A DNA stretch of 64,000 nt, from NCBI GenBank assembly GCA_002841375.1, contig PGZO01000004.1:156470-220469 (forward strand), given 5' to 3'. This document shows positions 32,593-41,096 of the stretch, one piece after another. Each line of letters starts with the position of its first letter. Position 1 is the stretch's first letter. The notes under the pieces are model-generated. The model was given only the letters and a program-made list of their open reading frames with translations, ran no database searches and was not told the origin of the DNA. Origin of the DNA: Firmicutes bacterium HGW-Firmicutes-7 (GTDB lineage Bacteria; Bacillota; Clostridia; Lachnospirales; Vallitaleaceae). Made by a program: the position numbers and the translations under genes.

Positions 32593-34077
32593 ATGAAGAA
32601 AGTAATTATTGTCGGTGCAGGAATTGCCGGGCTTACAGCAGGTGTTTATGCACTCCAAAGCGGATTTGATGTTACAATTTACGAAAGTCATACCATACCG
32701 GGAGGTGCCTCCACAAGCTGGAGAAGAAAGGGGTATTTATTCGAGGGCGGAATGCACTGGTTAACAGGTTCGTCTCCCAAAACCCCATTTAATAAGCTCT
32801 GGCGTGAAGTGGGTGCTTTGGATGATTCTGTTAATATTTATAACCGCGATCCTTTTTTTGCCTTTGAATATGACGGACAGACGGCATATCTCTATCGAGA
32901 TATAGATAAGATGCGTCAGAACTTTTTAGAGATTTCGCCGGAGGATGAAAAGGAAATTCTAAAATTATGCAGCGACATAAAAAAATTCACAAAGATAGCT
33001 ATGCCTATTATGGATATCAAGAACGTAAAAGTTAAGAAAAAAACTTCTTTTGGCCTAGGGGCACTTTTGGGTATGTTGCCCGCGCTTCTTCGAATATCCT
33101 TTTATTCAAATCAATCAACAAAGGAATTTGCAGGAAGGTTTAAAAGCCCGCTTTTACAGAGTCTGTTTGAAAATATAGCTGGCCCCGATTTCAGTGCCAC
33201 TGCAATGGCGTTTACTATCGCAACGCTCACTTCCGGAGACGGAGGTTATCCCGAGGGCGGCTCACTTGCCATGGCTGGTCGAATGGCAAAGCGTTTTGAA
33301 GCGCTAGGAGGCACGGTACAATACGGCAAAGAAGTAAGTAAAGTATCAGTTCACAGTGGAGTAGCTTGCGGAGTAATCATAAACGGTGAACAGATAAATG
33401 CTGATGCGGTGATCGTGACTCAAGATACACGCGTTGCCATCGATACCCTGTTTGATGCTCCCATTCAGGAACCGTGGGCACAAAAGATGCGTAATAGCAT
33501 AAAGCCTGTACTTAATACCTTTATTAGTGTGGGCGTGGAGGCAGACTTATCTGATGTGCCAGAAAGTTTAACATTCAATACTGATGAGCCTCTTCTGTGC
33601 GGTGGTTTGCCGGAATACACTATTGGTATTAATAATTATGCAGGTTATAAAGGATATGCACCACAAGGATGCACCGCTATGACCTCTATAATCATGGGAG
33701 ACAGCTATGATTTCTGGAAAGCCTGTAAGGAAAATGGCACTTATGAAGCCGAAAAACAAAAGCTGGCTGAGGCATTTATTAACATATTGGGAAAAAAATA
33801 TCCTCAAACTGCTGGAAAGATAAACGTTTGGGATGTAGCAACGCCACTGACTTATGAACGGTATTTACATTCATATAAAGGTTCGTGGATGTCAATAATG
33901 GGCAAAGGAAGCAAAATGGAAAGCTATCCTTCTAAACCCGAAAGCATAAAAAATGTTTATTTTGCAGGTCAACGCATAATGATTCCCGGAGGTCTGCCCG
34001 TAGCTGCAGAGACTGGACGAAAGGCAGTTCAATACTTATGCCGAGATACAAATACGGTGTTTCAGGGGAATATTTAA
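32593..34077 (+). CDS. FAD-dependent oxidoreductase, phytoene desaturase (CrtI)-like
   Basis: 494 residues. N-terminal FAD Rossmann motif VIIVGAGIAGLTAGVYA, then GGASTSW, GGMHWLTG; late motif YFAGQRIMIPGGLPVAAETG at the C-terminus closes the FAD site. This is the CrtI/CrtN and retinol-saturase-like amine-oxidase family. Three consecutive ATGs exist; ATG 32593 has the best spacing (8) from AAGGAGG at 32578-32584. No isoprenoid synthesis genes lie nearby, so carotenoid work is doubtful; a lipid or polyunsaturated substrate is more likely. Codon use looks somewhat richer in G/C than in the flanking genes, which hints at transfer. Confidence 0.85.
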   Translation: MKKVIIVGAGIAGLTAGVYALQSGFDVTIYESHTIPGGASTSWRRKGYLFEGGMHWLTGSSPKTPFNKLWREVGALDDSVNIYNRDPFFAFEYDGQTAYLYRDIDKMRQNFLEISPEDEKEILKLCSDIKKFTKIAMPIMDIKNVKVKKKTSFGLGALLGMLPALLRISFYSNQSTKEFAGRFKSPLLQSLFENIAGPDFSATAMAFTIATLTSGDGGYPEGGSLAMAGRMAKRFEALGGTVQYGKEVSKVSVHSGVACGVIINGEQINADAVIVTQDTRVAIDTLFDAPIQEPWAQKMRNSIKPVLNTFISVGVEADLSDVPESLTFNTDEPLLCGGLPEYTIGINNYAGYKGYAPQGCTAMTSIIMGDSYDFWKACKENGTYEAEKQKLAEAFINILGKKYPQTAGKINVWDVATPLTYERYLHSYKGSWMSIMGKGSKMESYPSKPESIKNVYFAGQRIMIPGGLPVAAETGRKAVQYLCRDTNTVFQGNI

Positions 34078-34115
34078 AATTTTTAGGTTACCTTTTTGAG
34101 AAAGAAAGGAGATAT

Positions 34116-35102
34116 ATGACATATTTAATCAAGAATATTAAACCATTTATCGGACAGCATTGTGAAACAACTGCAACAGGAACATTGCTAAACCAAATTG
34201 GTATTCAGCTCTCTGAACCCATGCTTTTCGGACTAGGAGAGGGACTGGGTTTTATCTTTTGGAATATGAAGACAATGGATTTTCCTTTCTTTGGTGGAAG
34301 AATTAAGCCAGATGCTTTAACTCAAAATATTGCAAGAAATTTAAACTTAAAATTAGAAGTTGAGGAAACGACATCATCAAAAAAGGCTTGGGAAAATGTT
34401 GATAATAAAATTGTAAAAGATATTCCCGTTGGGCTCAAACTTGATTGCTATCATTTGGATTATTTTACAGATAAGAACCATTTTGCAGGGCATTATGTAG
34501 CCATGTATGGATATGATGAAAATTCTGCTTATTTGGTAGATACGAAACAACAAGGTAGTGAAGTGAAAACTTCGCTTAAAAACCTTGAACTGGCAAGAAA
34601 AGAAAAAGGTCCGATGTCATCGAAAAATTTAAGTTATACAATACAAAGTATGAATAAAAATTATGACCTAAAAAAATCAATTGTGGTTGCTATAAAGAAT
34701 AACGCTAAAGACTATCTAAACCCTCCAATAAAAAATATCGGATATAAAGGAGTATTGAAATCAAGTGAAGAAATAAAACATTGGTTTAGAAATAGCAAGA
34801 ACATTGAAAGTGATTTTAAAACAACCGCAATGTTGATGGAAAAGGGCGGAACTGGTGGCGCTCTATTTAGAAATTTATATCGAGACTTTTTAAAAGAAAG
34901 TTATGATTTACTAAAAATAGAAAAGCTAAATGATGCGTATGAAATGTTTGTTGAAATAGCCATTTTGTGGACACAGGTTTCTGATTTATTTGAAAAGACT
35001 GCAGAAACGAAAAGCATCGATTATATAAATCAAGCATCTGCAATTTTGGTTGATTTGTCCAAAAAGGAAAAAAGAGCAATGGACTTATTATTAGAAATAT
35101 AA
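34116..35102 (+). CDS. BtrH N-terminal domain protein (DUF4872-type)
   Basis: 328 residues. The N-terminal part matches the BtrH domain: HCETTATGTLLNQIGIQLSE, then FGLGEGLGFIFW, with a candidate catalytic Cys in GQHCET and His in HFAGHYVAMYGYD. The C-terminal half is helical and probably DUF4872. BtrH itself transfers an acyl side chain from a carrier protein in butirosin synthesis; related Cys-His proteins may be acyltransferases or peptidases. ATG 34116 follows AAAGGAGA. Third gene of the TetR operon. A diverged partial copy lies upstream at 31596. Confidence 0.8.
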   Translation: MTYLIKNIKPFIGQHCETTATGTLLNQIGIQLSEPMLFGLGEGLGFIFWNMKTMDFPFFGGRIKPDALTQNIARNLNLKLEVEETTSSKKAWENVDNKIVKDIPVGLKLDCYHLDYFTDKNHFAGHYVAMYGYDENSAYLVDTKQQGSEVKTSLKNLELARKEKGPMSSKNLSYTIQSMNKNYDLKKSIVVAIKNNAKDYLNPPIKNIGYKGVLKSSEEIKHWFRNSKNIESDFKTTAMLMEKGGTGGALFRNLYRDFLKESYDLLKIEKLNDAYEMFVEIAILWTQVSDLFEKTAETKSIDYINQASAILVDLSKKEKRAMDLLLEI

Positions 35103-35141
35103 AATACAATGAGAGATTAATACCATTAGACCTATGAAGAA

Positions 35142-35220
35142 GTTAAAGGGGACAGGTGTTATTGTCTTAACTTGGGAAACCAGTGAGTTGAGAAAGTCAA
35201 TAACACCTGTCCCCTTTGAC
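35142..35220. repeat. REP-like palindrome with GGGGACAGGTGTTATTG arms
   Basis: The left arm at 35142-35166 and right arm at 35196-35220 are reverse complements with two mismatches; the core is AAAGGGGACAGGTGTTATTG. The inner sequence continues partial pairing, giving a hairpin of almost 80 bases. GGGGACAGGT...ACCTGTCCCC palindromes are common intergenic repeats often associated with REP-associated (Y1) transposases. No transposase is in the window. It could also terminate the BtrH operon. Confidence 0.7.
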
Positions 35221-35402
35221 TTTCCTGGGTATTACAAAAACGCCCCATAGAATGGACCGGAATATTATAAGTGTTGAGGAAATACGTGTACTAAAGTATA
35301 GTGAAACAAGGAAGTTTACTAAATAATTGGTAAATTTGGTGGATATCCTAACGAAACTCGGTTATAATAAAATTGTAGTTTATATTAACCGGAGGTGCTG
35401 GT

Positions 35403-36617
35403 ATGTATATTGAAAGAAACTTGGAAAGTGTTGTTCTAAAAGCAAGCAATAATTTCCCCGTCATTCTCATCACAGGACCTAGACAAGTGGGGAAAACCAC
35501 GATGTTAGAAAGAATTGCTGAGGATGGTAGAAATTATGTAACCTTAGATCAACCAATGGTAAGAGAACTTGCTATCAATGATCCAGAATTATTCCTACAA
35601 AGATATCAACCACCTGTAATCATTGACGAAATTCAATATGCGCCTGAACTATTACCATATATAAAAATATATGTTGATCAACATAAAACGAAAGGAGATT
35701 TTTGGTTAATAGGTTCTCAGATGTTTCACCCGATGAAGAACGTAAGTGAAAGTCTGGCGGGACGTGTTGGAATCATAAATATGCTTGGTTTATCTAACTC
35801 GGAACTGATGGGGGGTACAAAAACCTCCTTTACAACGGATAAAACCGCTTTATTTAAAAGATTAAACACTGCTAAACCCCAAAATCTAAAAGAAGTTTAT
35901 GAACGAATTTATAAGGGGTCTATGCCTGCGTTATATGATGCTGAGCAGAACATTGAACAATACTATTCATCTTATGTGAATACTTATTTACAACGTGATG
36001 TAAAGAATCTAACTCAAGTTGGAGATGAAATGGCCTTCTTACGATTTCTATCGACTTGTGCTGCACGAACGAGTCAAATGGTAAACTATGCAGATATGGC
36101 AAAGGATGTTGGAATTAGTCCTCCAACTGCTAAGCAATGGCTATCTATTTTGGTTTCTTCTGGTATTATAACTTTGGTTGAGCCATACTTTAATAATGCT
36201 TTAAAGCGTATCATTAAATCACCTAATATGTATTTCCTAGATACTGGGCTTTGTGCATATCTCACGAGATGGACAAGTGCACAGAGCTTGGAGGTTGGGG
36301 CTATGTCGGGTGCTTTCTTTGAAACTTATGTTGTTGGTGAAATCGTAAAAAGTTATTATCATGCAGGCAAGAGACCACCAATTTTTTATTATAGAGATAC
36401 TGACAATAAAGAAATTGATTTAATTATAGAACAAAATAATATACTCTATCCCATTGAAATTAAGAAAAGCAGTCATCCAAAAAAGGATGCCATTAAACAT
36501 TTTAAGTTGCTTGAAAAAACAGGTAAACAGATTGGACCGGGCAATGTGATTTGTCTTTCTAGTGATTTGATACCTATTGACCAAAATAATTACTGTGTGC
36601 CTGTATGGTTGATTTAG
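35403..36617 (+). CDS. AAA-family ATPase with DUF4143 domain
   Basis: 404 residues. N-terminal AAA_14 domain with Walker A GPRQVGKTTML near residue 25 and Walker B PPVIIDEIQYAP. C-terminal DUF4143 (about 195-370): TYLQRDVKNLTQVGD, NYADMAKDVGISPPTAKQWL winged-helix-like segment, and DKEIDLIIEQNN, which recalls a PD-(D/E)xK nuclease-like fold end. Common accessory genes in bacteria and archaea, sometimes proposed as toxin-like or mobile-element genes; function unknown. Start follows CCGGAGGTGCTGGT. Monocistronic. Confidence 0.87.
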   Translation: MYIERNLESVVLKASNNFPVILITGPRQVGKTTMLERIAEDGRNYVTLDQPMVRELAINDPELFLQRYQPPVIIDEIQYAPELLPYIKIYVDQHKTKGDFWLIGSQMFHPMKNVSESLAGRVGIINMLGLSNSELMGGTKTSFTTDKTALFKRLNTAKPQNLKEVYERIYKGSMPALYDAEQNIEQYYSSYVNTYLQRDVKNLTQVGDEMAFLRFLSTCAARTSQMVNYADMAKDVGISPPTAKQWLSILVSSGIITLVEPYFNNALKRIIKSPNMYFLDTGLCAYLTRWTSAQSLEVGAMSGAFFETYVVGEIVKSYYHAGKRPPIFYYRDTDNKEIDLIIEQNNILYPIEIKKSSHPKKDAIKHFKLLEKTGKQIGPGNVICLSSDLIPIDQNNYCVPVWLI

Positions 36618-36738
36618 TGGTTTGATCTGGATGGATAAAGGCTGATCAATTAATCATAGAAGTCTTGCATTATATGTGTAGGTTTAATATGATGAAGAAA
36701 TATCAATTGAAATAGAGGGGAAAACAAGGATAACAAAA

Positions 36739-38883
36739 ATGAACGTCATAAACCACTTAAAAATCAATCACAACATAATATTAAACTCGCAACAAGAGCA
36801 AGCCGTATTAACAGTATACGGGGCAACGCTCCTTCTTGCTGTACCCGGAAGCGGTAAAACCACTGTTATAATAGCGAGAATTGGAAATATGATCAATCAT
36901 CACGCCATTTTACCGGAGCAAATTTTAACTTTAACCTTCAGTGTAGCAGCAGCTCGTGACATGCAAAAAAGATTTGTCTGTATTTTTGGGAGGGAATTTG
37001 AAAATCGTTTACAGTTTAAAACGATACACAGCTTTTGTTTTATGGTGATTAAGCAATATGAACGACGGATGAATACAAAAGCATTTGAAGTGCTTGAAAA
37101 CAATAACCAAATAATTAAGCAGATTTATTTGGAGTTAAACAAACAATATATTGGCGAAGATATTATAAAAGAAATTTCACAAAAAATCGGATATTGCAAA
37201 AATATGATGTTGGATAAAGAGGACATTGAAAACATAATTCTACCAGATTGCGATTTTTACGAAATATACAAGGAATACGAAGCATATAAGAAGCAAAATC
37301 AGTTAATGGACTTTGATGATATGCTAGGTTATACCTTTGTAATTTTAAATAAATACCCAGAGATTTTAGGCAAATATCAAAATCAATTCCAATATTTTAA
37401 TGTTGATGAGGCACAGGATACCTCCTTTATTCAGCATCAGATTATTGCACTTTTAGCAAAAAAGAGCGGTAATATTTTCATGGTTGGTGATGAAGACCAA
37501 AGCATATATGGTTTTAGAGCGGCCTATCCAAAGGCACTACTTGATTTCAAAGAATCATACAAAAACGCAAAGATACTGTTGATGGAGCAAAATTATAGAT
37601 CAACTAGGAGGATTGTTGAAGCTTCAAGTCGCTTTATACAGCAAAATAAAGATCGCTACCAAAAGAGTATGTTTTGTGAAAATGCAGAGGGATTGGAAAT
37701 TGATGAAATCCAACTGGGTAACCTTAACGATCAATATAAATTCATAACAAAGGTAATTAAAAATGAGGATCCAAGTAAAAGCATAGCCATTTTATATCGC
37801 AATAATGATTCTGTTGTTCCAATTGTTGATGCTTTGGAGCAGGAACATATTCCTTTTTTTATAAGAGAAAGCAAACCCACATTTTTTAGTCATTTTGTAG
37901 TCAATGATATCCTTTGTTTTATACGTTTGGCTCAAGATGGCAGTGATGTTGAAGCATTTGAAAAGATATATTATAAAATGAATTGCAGCATCAATAAGCA
38001 GATGTATGAATATGTAAAGGTAAATTCAGGTGAAAATGTATTTGATACGCTCCTTACTATGGCAGAGTTGAAGGATAGAGTGAGTAATAAAATACAAGAG
38101 ATTAAAATGGATTTCCTTCGATTGAAAGATTTAAGTCCCTTAAAAGCTCTTGAATATATTGAATTGAAAATGGGATATACGTCGAATTTAAATAGCCTAT
38201 CAAAAAAAGGATATGCAAAAGAGCCTTTGGTGCAAAAATTGAACACCTTAAAAAGCATTGCTTCTAGTAGAAGAAGTTTAGATGATTTTATAGAGCGACT
38301 TACACAGCTGGAAAATATCATGCAAAATTCAAGTAGTAAAGCAAGTACTTTAACACTTACAACCGTTCATTCAAGCAAGGGGCTTGAATTTGATAAGGTT
38401 ATTATGGTGGATGTGATTGATGGGCAGTTTCCATCACTAGAAAGCATCAAGCAAATGGAAGATCGGAATAACCCATCACTTTTTGAGGAAGAGGTAAGAC
38501 TTTTTTATGTGGGAATAACAAGAGCGAAAAGTGAACTTGGAATAATCACATCAAGCTTATTAAATAAGGACCGTATAAGAACCTCTCGATTTGTGAGACA
38601 TCTCATGTTTAACCCAAAGGAACAGGTCAAAAGAAATCAAATTGGAAAATCTAAGAAACTTAAAAAAGTGTCTGAAGATGAATTAAGAAGTTATGATATT
38701 GGCACTCATATTACACATAAAGTATTTGGAGTGGGCATTGTTAAAAGTGTTTGCGATGGTATAATTGATGTTGAGTTTGCAAAATACGGTTCTAAAAAGC
38801 TTATGCTACTAACCTGCTTAGAGAACAATTTATTAAAGAAAGTATTGAAGTGTGATGAATTGGACAGACCAAAGAGCTTTTAG
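36739..38883 (+). CDS. UvrD/PcrA-like superfamily 1 DNA helicase
   Basis: 714 residues with the SF1A helicase motifs in order: Q-motif region LNSQQEQAV, motif I VPGSGKTTVI, Ia LTLTFSVAAARDM, motif II FNVDEAQDTS, motif III GDEDQSIYGFR, IV QNYRS, V TTVHSSKGLEFDKV, VI VRLFYVGITRAKSEL. The C-terminal tail ends with a KOW/Tudor-like segment (HKVFGVGIVKSV, IDVEFAKYGSKKL) as in PcrA. About 714 residues is typical. It is likely an accessory 3'-5' helicase additional to the chromosomal PcrA. The start is supported only by a weak AAGGAT. Confidence 0.9.
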   Translation: MNVINHLKINHNIILNSQQEQAVLTVYGATLLLAVPGSGKTTVIIARIGNMINHHAILPEQILTLTFSVAAARDMQKRFVCIFGREFENRLQFKTIHSFCFMVIKQYERRMNTKAFEVLENNNQIIKQIYLELNKQYIGEDIIKEISQKIGYCKNMMLDKEDIENIILPDCDFYEIYKEYEAYKKQNQLMDFDDMLGYTFVILNKYPEILGKYQNQFQYFNVDEAQDTSFIQHQIIALLAKKSGNIFMVGDEDQSIYGFRAAYPKALLDFKESYKNAKILLMEQNYRSTRRIVEASSRFIQQNKDRYQKSMFCENAEGLEIDEIQLGNLNDQYKFITKVIKNEDPSKSIAILYRNNDSVVPIVDALEQEHIPFFIRESKPTFFSHFVVNDILCFIRLAQDGSDVEAFEKIYYKMNCSINKQMYEYVKVNSGENVFDTLLTMAELKDRVSNKIQEIKMDFLRLKDLSPLKALEYIELKMGYTSNLNSLSKKGYAKEPLVQKLNTLKSIASSRRSLDDFIERLTQLENIMQNSSSKASTLTLTTVHSSKGLEFDKVIMVDVIDGQFPSLESIKQMEDRNNPSLFEEEVRLFYVGITRAKSELGIITSSLLNKDRIRTSRFVRHLMFNPKEQVKRNQIGKSKKLKKVSEDELRSYDIGTHITHKVFGVGIVKSVCDGIIDVEFAKYGSKKLMLLTCLENNLLKKVLKCDELDRPKSF

Positions 38884-39081
38884 AAATAATTCATACCATA
38901 GATGTTAGGGGAGGCAGAGAAAATGAGAACTGGTTGAGTTTGATTTTGAGTGTGAACTGTACTAGTAAAATAAAATAGATGCAATCTTTGTTGACTAATA
39001 AACAATAAAAATATTGGCAATGAGGCTTCACATGAGTAGTCTATTTTTATAGACTATATTTAAATTGAAAATGAATCAGCG
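38884..39081. other. Gap without recognisable gene
   Basis: Between the UvrD-like gene and the sugar operon terminator. It holds a small hairpin (TAGTCTAT 39037-39044 / ATAGACTA 39049-39056) and a four-codon frame behind a good ribosome binding site (ATG 38923). No functional element can be supported. Confidence 0.5.
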
Positions 39082-39114
39082 AATAAAGGGGGAAGATTAC
39101 CCCCTTTATTTTAT
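39082..39114 (+). terminator. Intrinsic terminator before the sugar operon
   Basis: A perfect 11-base stem AATAAAGGGGG (39082-39092) / CCCCCTTTATT (39100-39110), 7-base loop, followed by TTATT. Confidence 0.88.
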
Positions 39115-39153
39115 TGCTGGAGATTGACTATGAAAAAGATAAAGATGAAACTA

Positions 39154-39210
39154 GAAAATAAATGAAAATAGAAAAAAGTAGTTGAAAATAAATGAAAGCT
39201 AATGTATAAT
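39154..39210 (+). promoter_or_regulatory. Promoter P1 of the sugar operon with duplicated GAAAATAAATGAAA element
   Basis: TTGAAA (39182-39187) and TATAAT (39205-39210) with a 17-base spacer. The element GAAAATAAATGAAA occurs at 39154-39167 and again, overlapping the -35, at 39184-39197, exactly 30 bases apart. It recurs at the promoters at 45641 and, in variant form, 46945. The DeoR-type regulator at 48054 is the likely binder. Confidence 0.72.
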
Positions 39211-39244
39211 GTATTTATCCCCAAAAAAATAGGAGGTTTAACAT

Positions 39245-40186
39245 ATGAGATGGAACTATAGAGATGCGCTTGGTGAGGCATTTGCGGTAATTGGTGAGGA
39301 GTTTAAAGATTTGGCTGTAGTAACAGCCGATGTGTCAAAATCAACAAGGTCAATAAAATTTAAAGAAAGATATCCCGAAAGATTTTTTTCGGTTGGGATT
39401 GCAGAAGCAAATGCAGTTGGTATATCTGCTGGTATATCTACGTTTGGTGGACCGGTAATATTTACAGCATACTCGGTTTTTGCAACTGAAAAGCCGTTTG
39501 AACAAATTCGTAATATGCTATGTTATCCAAAGCTCAATGTTAAAATTGTTGCAACCCATGGGGGCATTAATGTTGGAGAAGATGGTGTTACCCATCAGGC
39601 GATTGAAGATGTAGCGATTATGAGAGCAATACCCAATATGAAAGTTGTTGTCGTTGCAGATCCAGGAGAAGTGTTGGCGGCACTTAGAGCAGTAGTGAAA
39701 ATGCCCGGACCTGTTTTTCTGAGATTGGCACGAGCAGAAACAGAAGTTTTGCATGAAGACGCAAATCTCGTTAACTTTGAAATTGGTAAAGCAGAAGTCA
39801 TGCGAGAAGGAACGGATGTGACACTCATTGGTATGGGTATGATGGTTTGGGAATCTATAAAAGCAGCTAAATTATTAGAGAAAGAAGGTATTAGTGCTCG
39901 TGTTATCAATATTAGAACGGTTAAACCTATTGATGTTGAAGAAATCGTAAAAGCAGCGAATGAAACAGGTTGTATTGTTACTGCTGAAGATCATAATTGC
40001 TATGGTGGTTTAGGTAGTGCGGTAGCAGAAGTATTGGCAAAGCATGCCCCCGTTCCTATGGAGCAAGTAGCACTTATGGATACTTTTGCTGAATCAGGGG
40101 AATGCGATTTACTCTTAGAAAAGTATGGCCTTACCGATAAAAAGATCGTTGAAAGAGCATTATTAGCAATTCAAAGAAAAAAATAA
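39245..40186 (+). CDS. Transketolase, C-terminal subunit
   Basis: 313 residues containing the pyrimidine-binding and C-terminal domains of transketolase. Seen: DVSKSTRSIKFKERYPERFFSVGIAE (cofactor-activating Glu in VGIAEAN), THGGINVGEDGVTHQ, LRLARAETEVL, and C-terminal EDHNCYGGLGSAVAEVLA. It forms a split enzyme with the next gene. The order here is C-terminal half first, the reverse of the domain order of one-piece transketolase. Thiamine diphosphate enzyme moving two-carbon ketol units; in this operon probably on a pathway-specific sugar phosphate. AATAGGAGG precedes the ATG. Confidence 0.92.
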   Translation: MRWNYRDALGEAFAVIGEEFKDLAVVTADVSKSTRSIKFKERYPERFFSVGIAEANAVGISAGISTFGGPVIFTAYSVFATEKPFEQIRNMLCYPKLNVKIVATHGGINVGEDGVTHQAIEDVAIMRAIPNMKVVVVADPGEVLAALRAVVKMPGPVFLRLARAETEVLHEDANLVNFEIGKAEVMREGTDVTLIGMGMMVWESIKAAKLLEKEGISARVINIRTVKPIDVEEIVKAANETGCIVTAEDHNCYGGLGSAVAEVLAKHAPVPMEQVALMDTFAESGECDLLLEKYGLTDKKIVERALLAIQRKK

Positions 40187-40201
40187 GTAGAGGTGAATAA
40201 T

Positions 40202-41026
40202 ATGCTATCCATTGAAAGAAAAGAGTACTTAGAAAAAAAAGCAAGAGTTATTAGAAAAGATATCATAGAGATGATTTATAACGCCCAAAGTGGACATCCT
40301 GGTGGATCTTATTCGCTGGCAGATGTTATGGCAGTACTTTATTTTCATGACTTAAATGTTGATCCAAAGAATCCTAAAGGTCTGAATAGAGATAGAGTTG
40401 TATTATCCAAAGGGCATGCAGCTCCAGTATGGTATGCAACGCTTGCAGAAGCTGGGTTTTTTCCTAAGGAGGAATTGTCGCATTTAAGACAAATCAACAG
40501 TCTTTTGCAAGGGCATCCATGTATAAATATTCCGGGTGTAGATATTACAACAGGATCTCTGGGTCTTGGGTTGTCCGCATCTTGCGGTATAGCTATTGGC
40601 GCAAAAATGACAGGAAGAGACAATGTAAGAGTATATGCCATTATTGGTGATGGAGAACAGGGTGAAGGTCAGATATGGGAAGCGGCAATGGCGGCGGCAC
40701 ACTTCAAACTTGATAACCTAACGGCTATCCTTGATAGAAATTGGTATCAAAACGATGGGCCCACTGAGACTTCGCTAAAATTGGAACCATTACATGATAA
40801 GTGGGAAAGCTTTGGGTGGAACGTTATTGATATAGACGGTCACAATCTAAATCAAATTGACAGTGCATTTTGCATGGCAAGAGAAACGAAAAATAAACCT
40901 ACAATGATCATTGCTAACACGGTTAAAGGAAAGGGTACTTCCTATATGCTTGATCAGCCTGGTCTTCATTACACACCACCTACAAAAGAACAGATGGAAC
41001 TCACATTGAAAGAGCTAGGTTTCTAA
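40202..41026 (+). CDS. Transketolase, N-terminal subunit
   Basis: 274 residues corresponding to the diphosphate-binding half of transketolase. Seen: SGHPGGSYSLADVMAVLYF, LSKGHAAP with catalytic His, GSLGLGLS, the ThDP/metal motif GDGEQGEGQIWEAAM ending in DRNWYQNDG, and the terminal VKGKGTSYM, LHYTPP. ATG 40202 follows AGAGGTGA and is 15 bases after its partner gene, so both subunits are made together. Confidence 0.92.
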   Translation: MLSIERKEYLEKKARVIRKDIIEMIYNAQSGHPGGSYSLADVMAVLYFHDLNVDPKNPKGLNRDRVVLSKGHAAPVWYATLAEAGFFPKEELSHLRQINSLLQGHPCINIPGVDITTGSLGLGLSASCGIAIGAKMTGRDNVRVYAIIGDGEQGEGQIWEAAMAAAHFKLDNLTAILDRNWYQNDGPTETSLKLEPLHDKWESFGWNVIDIDGHNLNQIDSAFCMARETKNKPTMIIANTVKGKGTSYMLDQPGLHYTPPTKEQMELTLKELGF

Positions 41027-41096
41027 ATGTATCATTTAGGGCATACTTATGGACAGTTATTAAAAGTTGGAAGCATTAAAAATGGAGGTGATTAGA

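Noticed and set aside
32560..34077. True carotenoid phytoene desaturase
   Set aside because: No phytoene synthase or other isoprenoid gene is in the window and the partners are TetR and BtrH-domain genes; only the family name is supported.
38923..38937. Four-codon leader-like frame (MRTG) behind a good ribosome binding site
   Set aside because: No attenuator structure follows that would link it to the downstream operon; probably a relic or chance.
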